Below are positions 5,851 to 13,289 of a stretch of 13,654 nt of DNA, one piece after another. Source of the stretch: an uncultured Balneolaceae bacterium (GTDB lineage: Bacteria > Bacteroidota > Rhodothermia > Balneolales > Balneolaceae); assembly GCA_937982515.1 (NCBI GenBank), contig CALJMB010000246.1, positions 1-13,654 on the forward strand, read 5' to 3'. How positions within the stretch are numbered: position 1 is the first letter of the stretch; each line of letters starts with the position of its first letter. A model generated the notes under the pieces. The model was not told the DNA's origin and searched no databases. It was given only the letters and a program-made list of their open reading frames with translations. The position numbers were made by a program, and so were the translations under genes.

Positions 5851-8565
5851 ATGCCCAACCTTTTCTCCAGAATATTTAAACTGCGGCTGTGGATCGGCCT
5901 GTTTCTGCTAATTGTTCTTCTAGCTGCCTACTTCTCCGACTGGATTGTAGAATGGCTTTGGATGGACAATCTGGGTTACAGTCAGGTTTTTTGGACCATA
6001 AAAGTGACTCAAATTCTCCTGTTTGCAGGCGCCCTGGCGCTTGCACTGCTCTATGTGCTGCCAAATATGCATATCCTGGCAAAACGCTTCCGGTATGCCG
6101 GTTTCGGCCAGTCTCCTTTGGGAGAGCTGAATCTCAGCCAGTTCACTCCAAAACAGATACGACTGGCATTCTATACCTTCGGGGCGATTTTCAGCCTGTT
6201 CTTCTCCTTCGTCTTCTTTATGCGCTGGGATGCTTATTTCCGGTTCCACTGGAGTGAAAGTGTTGATCTGGCAGACCCCATATTCGGCAACGACATCGGA
6301 TTCTACCTGTTTCGCCTTCCCTTTCTTGAGATGATACAGAACAGTTTTATCGTGCTGGTGTTCTTTATCACATTGGTGCTGATTGTATTCTATCTCTATT
6401 CAGGGTCTCTGACGCTTCAGGGAACCTCAGGGATCCGCGCGCGCTCAGAAGTAACCAGTCACATCAGTATTAACACGGGCATCTGGCTGTTGCTGATGGC
6501 ATGGGGGTATTACCTTCAGCGTTACAACCTGTTGTACGATGCATCGGGAACGGTACATGGCGCGGGATATACCGATATCTATGTTTTACTTCCGGTTTTA
6601 TGGGTGATGTGTATTCTTTGCCTTCTTCTGGGGCTGATTGCTTTTTCCCAGGTGTTCCGCTCACGTTTGCGGCTGCTTATTATTGGCGCCATTACTACAG
6701 CTGCCATTGGTATAATTGGGCAGGGCATTCTTCCTGTGGCCGTTCAAAAGTTTGTCGTTGAGCCGAATGAACTGGAACTGGAAACCCCTTACCTGACCCA
6801 CAACATCGGACTCACCCGGCGGGCGTATAATCTCGATGCAATAGAAGTGCGCGACTATAATGCCGGAGACACTCTCACCCTCGAGAAGATTGAAGAGAAT
6901 ATGGAAACCCTGCAAAACATCCGGCTCTGGGATCCGCAGTTAATCATTCAGACGTACCGGCAGTTGCAGGAGATCCGGCTCTACTATCAATTTTTCAATG
7001 TGGACGTAGACCGGTACCATACCAGTGAAGGTTATAAGCAGATGATGCTTTCCGCCCGCGAACTCACGGCCGAGCTGCCTCCACAGGCCGATACCTGGGT
7101 CAACCGCCATCTGCAATACACTCACGGATACGGGCTGGTCATGAGTCCGGTAGCCCAGATCGGTACGCAGGGTGATCCGAGGCTGGTCATCAAAAACCTG
7201 CCTCCCGCCGCTTCCATGGGGCTGGAGGTTGAAGAAGCCGCTATCTATTACGGAGAACATGATCCGGGATACAAAATAGTAAATACGGATATCCAGGAAT
7301 TTGATTATCCCAGTGGCGACCAGAACGTGTATACCAGTTACGAAGGAAAAGGCGGAGTACCCATTCACGGTTTTTTCTCAAAGCTATTGTTTTCCTGGGA
7401 GTTCAATGACCTGAATATCATGCTTACGGATTATATACGTGAGGGCAGCAGAATCCAGTTCTGGAAAAATATACAGGAACGGGTGGGAAAGATAGCTCCC
7501 TTCCTTATGCTGGAAGACAATCCCTACCTGGTATTAAGCGAAGGCAGGCTGTTCTGGATACAGGATGCGTACACAACGTCTTCTCACTTCCCTTATTCCG
7601 AAATCTATAACAGGCAGTTCAATTACATTCGCAACTCAGTAAAAGTAGTTGTGGATGCTTATAACGGTACGGTAGACTTTTTTGTGGTAGATGAAGACGA
7701 TCCCGTTCTCAACGTTTACCGCGATATCTTTCCCGCCATGTTCAGGCCTCTGGATGAGATGCCGCCCTCTTTAAAAGCACATCTCATATACCCGTCAACG
7801 CTGTTCAAGATCCAAATGGAGATTTATAGCTCCTACCATATGACTACTCCCCAGGTCTTTTATAATAACGAAGATTTGTGGACAAGGCCCAACGAGAAGT
7901 ATGGCGGACAGCCGGTAATAATGGACCCCTACTACATACTGAGTAAACTACCTGGCGAGGAAGAACTGCAATATCTGCTCATCAGCCCGCTCACTCCCAG
8001 TAACCGTGATAACATGATTGCCTGGATGGCGGCCAAGTCTGACTTCCCCGAATACGGGCAGGTGGTGGTTTATGAGCTGCCCAAAGAGCGACTAATCCAG
8101 GGACCTACGCAGATTGAGGCCAGAATCGATCAGGATACGGAAATTTCACGTCAGCTGGCTTTGTGGGATCAGCGGGGCTCCCGCGTGATACGGGGCAATC
8201 TGATGGTAATACCTATCGAAGATTCCTTTCTGTATATAGAGCCTGTATTTCTGATTGCTGAAGGTGTCGACATCCCACAATTACAGCGGGTTATTGTCAC
8301 TACAGGGTCGCGGGTGGTTATGGAACCCACCCTTGACCAGGCGCTGGAAACCCTCTTTGGAGAGAGGCCGGCAGAGGCCATTATGGTAGAAGAAGGAGTG
8401 GAAATACCGGCAGATACCTCGCTCGTTATCACTTCCCCCCTGCCTTCGCCTCAGCTGGAAAGAGTTAAGTCTCTCTGGCAGGAAGCCCAGGCAGCGCTGA
8501 AAAACGGCAACTGGCAGCTGTTTGGCGAGCGCATGAAGCAGATAGAGGATGTGCTGGCAGAGTAG
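5851..8565 (+). CDS. UPF0182 family integral membrane protein
   Basis: This 904-residue protein is a full-length member of UPF0182 (PF03699, COG1615). Seven hydrophobic segments fill the first third, near residues 13-30, 49-70, 106-126, 160-184, 208-226, 244-268 and 272-292, followed by about 600 mostly soluble residues probably outside the membrane. Family blocks are clear: ETPYLTHNIGLTRRAYNLD (311-329), IRLWDPQLIIQTYRQLQEIR from about 357, HGYGLVMSPV, PIHGFFSKLLF, LVLSEGRLFWIQDAYTTS, SPLTPSNRDNMIAWMAAKSD and LWDQRGSRVIRGNL. The tail (from about 860) is helical and Gln/Glu-rich. The family function is unknown. The ATG at 5851 immediately precedes the first helix; no Shine-Dalgarno is seen. 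A terminator hairpin lies 55 bases past the stop codon, so it is probably a single-gene transcript. Confidence 0.93.
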   Translation: MPNLFSRIFKLRLWIGLFLLIVLLAAYFSDWIVEWLWMDNLGYSQVFWTIKVTQILLFAGALALALLYVLPNMHILAKRFRYAGFGQSPLGELNLSQFTPKQIRLAFYTFGAIFSLFFSFVFFMRWDAYFRFHWSESVDLADPIFGNDIGFYLFRLPFLEMIQNSFIVLVFFITLVLIVFYLYSGSLTLQGTSGIRARSEVTSHISINTGIWLLLMAWGYYLQRYNLLYDASGTVHGAGYTDIYVLLPVLWVMCILCLLLGLIAFSQVFRSRLRLLIIGAITTAAIGIIGQGILPVAVQKFVVEPNELELETPYLTHNIGLTRRAYNLDAIEVRDYNAGDTLTLEKIEENMETLQNIRLWDPQLIIQTYRQLQEIRLYYQFFNVDVDRYHTSEGYKQMMLSARELTAELPPQADTWVNRHLQYTHGYGLVMSPVAQIGTQGDPRLVIKNLPPAASMGLEVEEAAIYYGEHDPGYKIVNTDIQEFDYPSGDQNVYTSYEGKGGVPIHGFFSKLLFSWEFNDLNIMLTDYIREGSRIQFWKNIQERVGKIAPFLMLEDNPYLVLSEGRLFWIQDAYTTSSHFPYSEIYNRQFNYIRNSVKVVVDAYNGTVDFFVVDEDDPVLNVYRDIFPAMFRPLDEMPPSLKAHLIYPSTLFKIQMEIYSSYHMTTPQVFYNNEDLWTRPNEKYGGQPVIMDPYYILSKLPGEEELQYLLISPLTPSNRDNMIAWMAAKSDFPEYGQVVVYELPKERLIQGPTQIEARIDQDTEISRQLALWDQRGSRVIRGNLMVIPIEDSFLYIEPVFLIAEGVDIPQLQRVIVTTGSRVVMEPTLDQALETLFGERPAEAIMVEEGVEIPADTSLVITSPLPSPQLERVKSLWQEAQAALKNGNWQLFGERMKQIEDVLAE

Positions 8566-8584
8566 TAAGAGGATCCAGCCCGGA

Positions 8585-8612
8585 ATGCGACAAGTCCGGA
8601 GACTTGTCGCAT
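8585..8612. repeat. Hairpin repeat, copy 1
   Basis: ATGCGACAAGTC (8585-8596) pairs perfectly with GACTTGTCGCAT (8601-8612) around the loop CGGA. It is a near-duplicate of the hairpin 35 bases downstream. The copies differ at two stem positions (GC versus TT), each changed on both arms so that pairing is kept. No T-run follows this copy. Confidence 0.8.
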
Positions 8613-8619
8613 CATCGAA

Positions 8620-8654
8620 ATGTTACAAGTCTGGAGACTTGTAACATCTTTTTT
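8620..8654 (+). terminator. Rho-independent terminator after the UPF0182 gene (hairpin copy 2)
   Basis: ATGTTACAAGTC (8620-8631) pairs over all 12 bases with GACTTGTAACAT (8636-8647), loop TGGA, followed by C and six T (8648-8654). It lies 55 bases beyond the UPF0182 stop and should end that transcript before the convergent amidohydrolase gene. Confidence 0.8.
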
Positions 8655-8703
8655 CTATATAGACCTATAACATTTTTGCCCTATATAAACTTGCAACATC
8701 TTT
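8655..8703. repeat. Two diverged 23-bp direct repeats
   Basis: Bases 8655-8677 and 8681-8703 match at 18 of 23 positions with a 26-base period. Both begin CTATATA and end AACAT(T/C)TTT. Their right parts resemble the 3' arm plus T-run of the terminator just before them, so they look like decayed half-copies of it. Confidence 0.6.
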
Positions 8704-8732
8704 GCGGGTGCTGGGGAATAGTAAACGTTGGC

Positions 8733-8747
8733 CGGACAGCCTGTCCG
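8733..8747. repeat. 15-base palindrome
   Basis: CGGACAG and CTGTCCG are perfect inverted arms around a single C. It sits in the convergent gap, so an operator role is unlikely. It may be a remnant of a hairpin or simply chance. Confidence 0.3.
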
Positions 8748-8756
8748 ATGCCACCA

Positions 8757-8788
8757 GAAAATTGCCCCGTATTCAGGCCGGGGCAATT
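8757..8788 (-). terminator. Rho-independent terminator of the amidohydrolase gene
   Basis: AATTGCCCC (8760-8768) and GGGGCAATT (8780-8788) form a 9-bp stem with an 11-base loop. Read on the minus strand, the stem runs into TTTTCT. It begins 56 bases beyond the stop codon of the minus-strand amidohydrolase gene. The + side lacks a comparable T-run. Confidence 0.65.
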
Positions 8789-8843
8789 GGTTGTTTCTGA
8801 ATAAGATTGTTAGTGTCTGCGATATTTTAGCTGGAAGTAGTTT

Positions 8844-11800
8844 TTACTCATCGCGTACCCCTGGCAATTCAGCAGCATCGGGCGCCTCCCCGGTCCACCA
8901 GAAAGGCCCGGCTTCACGCTTACGCGGATAGATTTCGTTGAGGGTATCCCCTTCGTACAGCCGTCCGTTCTTCATAACAAAACGGACAGAGTTGGTATTG
9001 CGGATATTCTGCAGGGGGTTTTTGTCCAGTATAACCAGATCGGCCAGCTTGCCTTCTTCAATAGACCCCAGATCACCATCCAGCCCGAGAGCCCGGGCGC
9101 CCAGAATGGTGGCCACTTTAAGGGCATCGAATTCACTCATGCCGCCTGATTGAATCGACCAGAGCTCCCAATGATATCCCAAACCCTCAAGCTGTCCGTG
9201 GCTGCCTACGCCGGCAATGCCGCCGGCTTCCACAAGATCTTTCATGAACCTGGCGTGCTTATAAAACACATGCTCTTCTTGCATAGACCAAAAACTGCGC
9301 CTGCGTGACTTGGAAGCCAGTTCCGCATAGGGAGTAAAACGAGCCAGTTTTTTGTCTCTGTAAGGCTGTTCTGTGGCATAGTAATAATTCTCCGCCCAGG
9401 GCCCGCCGTACGATACCAGTAGTGTAGGCGTTACAGCCATCTTCGACTCAGCTGTGGTACGTACCACATCGTTGTATATAGGATGTATAGGAAAGGAATG
9501 TTCATGGCCGGGATAGCCGTCAATCATCTGGGTCATATTCAGCTTCCAATCCAGGGCGCCTTCTGTGGTAGGCAGAATATTCTGTTCCTTAGCCGCCATG
9601 ATGATCCACTGGCGCTGCTGCCGGTTGCCGGCCAGATACATCTTGATGTACTGAGTGTTGTAATACGTGCTGTATTGTTTCATTACGTCTTTGGCGTGAT
9701 CCAGATCCTGAATATTATACGCCCAGTAACCCAGTCCCGGCCCGGTGGAGTACACGCGCGGACCGGGCATCATGCCGGCGTTCACCATATCGCTGTAAGT
9801 CAGAACATCGGTGGTGGCCGTCTGGGGATCGCGGGTGGTGGTTACTCCATAAGCCAGATTAGCCACATAATTCCACACCTGGCTTTTGTGGATTCCCCAT
9901 GCGGGCCACATATGGGCATGGGTGTCTACAAAGCCGGGCACGATGGTTTTGCCGGACACATCGATAACCCTGACATCCGAAGGCGCTTCAACCGAACCGC
10001 TTGCACCCACAGCCCTGATGCGGTTATTGACGATAAGAATGTCTCCTTTTTCAATGATCCTGGTACTGTCCATGGTGATGACGCGGGCGCCCTGCAGCAG
10101 AACAGCGCTCTCGGGAATATCCTGCCGGTACCGCACCTCTATACGCTGTTCCCGGGGCTTATACTTTTCTTCTTTCGCATCCTCTTCCTTCCCGGAGGCC
10201 TCTTCTGTATCTTCTTTTTCGGAGTCCTCTTCTTTGTCTTTCTCCTCTTCCTTCTCCTCTTCGGCTTTCCCGGCAGCTTTCACACTATCTTCGAAAGCTC
10301 TGGCGGCATCGAGATCGTATATAAAATGGGCGTTTCCTATAGACCAGTGAACATTCCGCCCGTTGCTGCTCCAGGCCGGGAACTGGCCCCCGATCTCGGT
10401 CAGCTTCTTTGCCGGGAATTTTGCCTTATCTGGCTGTGCAACGGAAATTTCAGGGGCTTTGCCTATTTGGGGTATGGTGAGTACGTATATGTCATTGTTG
10501 ATTTGTGCCAGCGCCTGGTCTCCTTCCGGCGCCATGGTGATACGATCAGCGGAACTGGGGGGATTATTAGGCTCACCGGGCCCTCCTCCGGCCGGAGGGT
10601 GCAGCAGAGAGTGTCCACTGGCATCCTCCATTCCCTCAGAATCGTATGCACCAAACCCGTAGGTACGGATACCGGTCACTTCGGCATGTTTCTTTTCGTC
10701 GGTTCCATCCCAGCGCAGGGAAATCAGATCCTTGCCGCGGTTCATGTAGATGCGGTCGTTGGCTTTTACAAAGTGCGGGTTGTCTCGTCCACTCGCTTTT
10801 GCTATCAGATGCTGTTCTCCTCCCTCAGCTGAAATCCAGACAATATCCTCAATAGAACCGAAATAGGCGCCGGGGCCGACTCCGTTTCTGAAACTCTGGG
10901 CGGCTCCTCTTAAAAACACGATCCGGTTGCTGTTGTACGACCACGCCGGGCTGCCGTAGATAGCCGGCTCTTTAGTCAGCCGTACCGGCCGGGGCCGCCG
11001 GCGGGTTACATCGATTTTGTACAGATGTCCGCCCTCTCCTTCCCAGGTGGCATAGGCCAGCCATCTGCCATCGGGCGACCAGGCCGGATTGGCTTCCGTA
11101 ACATCCATATCCGTGAGCCTCTCAGGCGTGCCATCGGGATAATCCATCACATAAAGCCGGTTAAGTACGGTAAACGCCAGCTTCTTTCCATCGGGAGAAG
11201 GGACGGCATCGCGTATCTGGGTAGCCACCACTTCCCGGTCATCGCTGATGGGATAGTCAAAATCGAGCCGCGGGCCCAGCTCCAGTTCTACATCCACCGT
11301 AAACGGAATTTCCTGTGCTTCGCCGCCGGCAACAGGAATTTTCCAGATCTTTCCGCCGTAGAAGGCTACCAGATACTTATTATCCGGCGTAAATGCCATG
11401 CCCGGATATACCCCCATAGTTGCTATGGACTCCTGATCATCCCGCTGTACGGGATAGGCGAGCCAGCGTTCCTCGCCATTGTTCAGGTTGCGAAGTACCA
11501 GCCCCGTCTGGTCTTCGTATCGGGTACCATATACCAAATACCGGCCGTCGGATGAGAGCACGGGGGTGAAGGCAGAGCCATATCTGGATGTGATGGTGCT
11601 TACTTCTCCATTTTCCCGGTCGTACACGCCAATTTGATACTGCGGCAGTTGTGCGTTGTAGTTCCAGGCGCCGTTTCTTTGGGAGAAATAGATAAAACGC
11701 CCTTTGTGCCCAAAAGCAGGATCTATGGTTTTAAGATTTCCCGGCTTGTCGATGAGCTGTACTCCTGTTCCGCCATCTTTGTGATACAGCCACAATTTGT

Positions 11801-12320
11801 TTGTAAGCCCACCTTTGGCTACCACTATGTACTGTCCGTCGGGCGACCAGTCGGCAGAGGGAGTTCTGTTGTTGCCATCGGTAACCTGGTGCATTTCCTC
11901 ATCCTCCAGGTTCATGTACCAGATATTATCGGCGCCGTCGCGGTCTGAAGTAAATAGCAGGTACTTACCGTCGGGGCTGTACCGGGGATGGGAATCGAAT
12001 GCCATGCCCTCGGTAAGGCGGGTTGCTTGGCCTCCTTCAGCCGGCATGGTGTAGATATCGCCCATCAGATCGAAAGCAATGTGTTTGCCATCCGGACTCA
12101 CATCCACAGAAATCCAGCTCCCCTGGTTCGTGGTAAAAGAGATGGTCCGGTCCGGTTCTAACGGCAGGTCTTTATTTGCCTCCTTTTCGGTAGAATCGGA
12201 AGTATCGGCCCGAAAGGATGTGTGAAAAGAATGGCCTGTAACATAATAACGGGCATTGCCTTCGGAGAGGCAAGCTCCCAGGAAAAGACCAATCGTCAGA
12301 AGTAATTTAGCGGATCTCAT
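8844..12320 (-). CDS. TolB-like beta-propeller/amidohydrolase fusion lipoprotein
   Basis: From the ATG at 12320 the protein has 1158 residues. A lipoprotein signal ends in LGAC (Cys17). Residues about 65-680 carry at least seven PD40/TolB-type propeller repeats (for example WSPDGQYIVV, PSPDGKKLAF, WSPDGRWLAY). A very charged Glu/Lys linker at about 684-732 leads to an amidohydrolase domain (about 748-1130): strand VLLQGARVITMD, metal motif THAH (His791, His793), Lys893 in YIKMYLAG, and GHEHS (His939/His941). The usual GTD catalytic Asp position reads GSHGQLEG (His1051), as I recall for this subfamily. It closes with GSIEEGKLADLVILDKNPL. The role is probably hydrolysis of a cyclic amide, peptide or related substrate outside the cytoplasm; the substrate is unknown. 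A TTG at 12359 would add 13 residues before the signal and is disfavoured. Its terminator is at 8757-8788. Confidence 0.9.
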   Translation of the reverse strand: MRSAKLLLTIGLFLGACLSEGNARYYVTGHSFHTSFRADTSDSTEKEANKDLPLEPDRTISFTTNQGSWISVDVSPDGKHIAFDLMGDIYTMPAEGGQATRLTEGMAFDSHPRYSPDGKYLLFTSDRDGADNIWYMNLEDEEMHQVTDGNNRTPSADWSPDGQYIVVAKGGLTNKLWLYHKDGGTGVQLIDKPGNLKTIDPAFGHKGRFIYFSQRNGAWNYNAQLPQYQIGVYDRENGEVSTITSRYGSAFTPVLSSDGRYLVYGTRYEDQTGLVLRNLNNGEERWLAYPVQRDDQESIATMGVYPGMAFTPDNKYLVAFYGGKIWKIPVAGGEAQEIPFTVDVELELGPRLDFDYPISDDREVVATQIRDAVPSPDGKKLAFTVLNRLYVMDYPDGTPERLTDMDVTEANPAWSPDGRWLAYATWEGEGGHLYKIDVTRRRPRPVRLTKEPAIYGSPAWSYNSNRIVFLRGAAQSFRNGVGPGAYFGSIEDIVWISAEGGEQHLIAKASGRDNPHFVKANDRIYMNRGKDLISLRWDGTDEKKHAEVTGIRTYGFGAYDSEGMEDASGHSLLHPPAGGGPGEPNNPPSSADRITMAPEGDQALAQINNDIYVLTIPQIGKAPEISVAQPDKAKFPAKKLTEIGGQFPAWSSNGRNVHWSIGNAHFIYDLDAARAFEDSVKAAGKAEEEKEEEKDKEEDSEKEDTEEASGKEEDAKEEKYKPREQRIEVRYRQDIPESAVLLQGARVITMDSTRIIEKGDILIVNNRIRAVGASGSVEAPSDVRVIDVSGKTIVPGFVDTHAHMWPAWGIHKSQVWNYVANLAYGVTTTRDPQTATTDVLTYSDMVNAGMMPGPRVYSTGPGLGYWAYNIQDLDHAKDVMKQYSTYYNTQYIKMYLAGNRQQRQWIIMAAKEQNILPTTEGALDWKLNMTQMIDGYPGHEHSFPIHPIYNDVVRTTAESKMAVTPTLLVSYGGPWAENYYYATEQPYRDKKLARFTPYAELASKSRRRSFWSMQEEHVFYKHARFMKDLVEAGGIAGVGSHGQLEGLGYHWELWSIQSGGMSEFDALKVATILGARALGLDGDLGSIEEGKLADLVILDKNPLQNIRNTNSVRFVMKNGRLYEGDTLNEIYPRKREAGPFWWTGEAPDAAELPGVRDE

Positions 12321-12540
12321 GCGGTATCTCGGTGTATGGTTGCGATTTAACGCGCTCAATTTATAAGAATTTAACTTAATTAACAGGGATCACGTATAAA
12401 CTTTAATGAAGTTTCAATCTGTAGCGGGGTAAACCAGGGATACAGAGCTTACAAGCCCCATTTAGCGGCGGGGCTCGCTGAGAGCTTTACTAAACTCTGA
12501 ACGTTTATTAAAACTGATGAGGAGTCCGGGCAGGCGTCTC

Positions 12541-12815
12541 TCCCCTCCTTGCGGCGGGCCTTTGCGCCGGAGGGAGGGGAGAACCAGCGGGGTGGGTCTG
12601 CCAACGGGCACCTAACCTGGAATAAGGCTCCATCCTGTGCCGTGTAGACCCACCCCCGGCCCCTCCCTCCGGCAGAAAACCGCTGCCGCAAGGAGGGGTG
12701 ACTGCTTTCTGAGATCCAGCTCTGTATTTTGGTCGGGAGTGTTTCCTCTCCTTGCACAGGTGGTTTTTCCCTGTGGAGGGATGGGAAAATAAGAGGGGTG
12801 GGTCTGCCCGGGCAC
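12541..12815. repeat. Three copies of a ~70-bp hairpin module (direct, inverted, direct)
   Basis: Copy 1 is at 12541-12611, copy 2 (inverted) at 12637-12698 and copy 3 at 12745-12815. Each has the order: CTCCTTG-type outer arm, inner stem, loop, GGAGGGA-type outer arm, a GGGGTGGGTCT block, then GGCAC. The inner stem differs but stays paired: CGGCG/CGCCG (12552-12556 with 12565-12569) in copy 1, CGGCA/TGCCG in copy 2, CACAGG/CCTGTG (12755-12760 with 12770-12775) in copy 3. Copies 1 and 3 share a G-G mismatch between inner and outer stems. Copies 1 and 2 also face each other as a long inverted repeat through their GGGGTGGGTCT blocks. It is probably a dispersed family with genome-wide copies. 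Confidence 0.75.
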
Positions 12816-12823
12816 GGAGCAGA

Positions 12824-12865
12824 AAATAGATGCGAAGAACCCGAAACAAGACACCCCATCTATTT
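12824..12865. repeat. Inverted repeat with 24-base loop
   Basis: AAATAGATG (12824-12832) pairs perfectly with CATCTATTT (12857-12865). It lies between module copy 3 and the strong hairpin starting at 12870, so all three could belong to one structured transcript. Confidence 0.5.
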
Positions 12866-12869
12866 CCCG

Positions 12870-12911
12870 GCAGCTAATGGCCCCGGCCTTCTGGCCGGGG
12901 CCATTAGCTGC
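12870..12911. other. Very stable 19-bp hairpin
   Basis: GCAGCTAATGGCCCCGGCC (12870-12888) is perfectly complementary to 12893-12911 with a 4-base loop TTCT. On the + side it is followed by tatcagttatttta, a weak T-rich tail; the minus side has none. It could be a terminator, but neither flanking gene's transcript should pass through it from a known promoter because both genes point away. That leaves an unannotated small RNA end or a dispersed hairpin element. Confidence 0.6.
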
Positions 12912-12990
12912 TATCAGTTATTTTATACCTAATACGGAAGGCCTTTGAACTTTCCGCCTGATATTCCCGGACAGAGCCCGTATCTCCCAC

Positions 12991-13059
12991 GTCAGGGCCC
13001 TGACATACCCCCTGTCAGGGCCCTGACGTACCCCCTGCTCCGACCCTGACACACCCCCA
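12991..13059. repeat. Tandem array of three 23-bp palindromic units
   Basis: Units start at 12991, 13014 and 13037 with an exact 23-base period. The first two contain the perfect 14-base palindrome GTCAGGGCCCTGAC followed by (A/G)TACCCCCT and differ at one base. The third keeps the right half (CCCTGAC plus ACACCCCCA) but has a changed left half. Weaker likeness continues on both sides: ACAGAGCCC near 12971 and GGCACCCCCT near 13071. The array ends 230 bases before the transporter start. A 23-base period places successive palindromes roughly two helical turns apart, as in operators or iterons; function is unproven. Confidence 0.75.
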
Positions 13060-13089
13060 TACACTATCCCGGCACCCCCTCTGCTGCCG

Positions 13090-13111
13090 GAGCCGCCATG
13101 GCCGGCGGCTC
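13090..13111. repeat. 8-bp GC-rich hairpin
   Basis: GAGCCGCC (13090-13097) pairs with GGCGGCTC (13104-13111) around ATGGCC. No T-run follows, so it is not a terminator. It marks the right end of the GC-rich repeat zone; an AT-rich stretch (13135-13195) follows and may contain the transporter promoter. Confidence 0.45.
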
Positions 13112-13289
13112 TGCGGGAGGAGATAGCTGCTGCGTGAAAATTATACCGCTTTCTCTTTTCATTTTTACCTGTACACAGATATATTCATCGTCACGGGGTT
13201 TGTGGGCTACCCCATTCATTCGCATGGCCTGTCAGGAGGCCGCAAAGGCAGTACGCCGATCCTGAAAATGAATCCAAAGACAATACCTG

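Larger units (their letters stand above)
12321..13289. other. 969-base divergent gap rich in repeats
   Basis: This gap separates the minus-strand amidohydrolase gene from the + strand nucleoside transporter. No coding frame inside it is convincing: those present overlap GC-rich repeats and give Pro/Arg/Ser-rich translations. In order it holds an AT-rich stretch (12361-12420) likely to carry the amidohydrolase promoter, a hairpin AGCCCC/GGGGCT (12454-12475), three copies of a G-rich hairpin module, an inverted repeat (12824-12865), a 19-bp perfect hairpin, a 23-bp-period palindrome array and a GAGCCGCC hairpin. No transposase is present. Confidence 0.7.

Noticed and set aside
9483..10832. 449-codon + strand frame antisense to the amidohydrolase
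   Set aside because: It is the complement of a confidently assigned gene; its translation has no domain, and the Phe/Leu-rich stretch is just the antisense of the Glu/Lys linker.
12321..12359. Upstream TTG start of the amidohydrolase
   Set aside because: It would put 13 polar residues before the lipoprotein signal; the ATG at 12320 gives a normal 17-residue signal ending in LGAC.
12449..12859. Overlapping minus-strand frames of 80-136 codons in the divergent gap
   Set aside because: Several frames are open at once because the region is GC-rich repeat DNA; the translations are Pro/Arg/Ser-rich without domains.
12991..13059. Possible CRISPR array
   Set aside because: The period is 23 bases with a 14-base palindrome and nearly identical 9-base spacers, only three units, and no cas genes; it is a tandem repeat.
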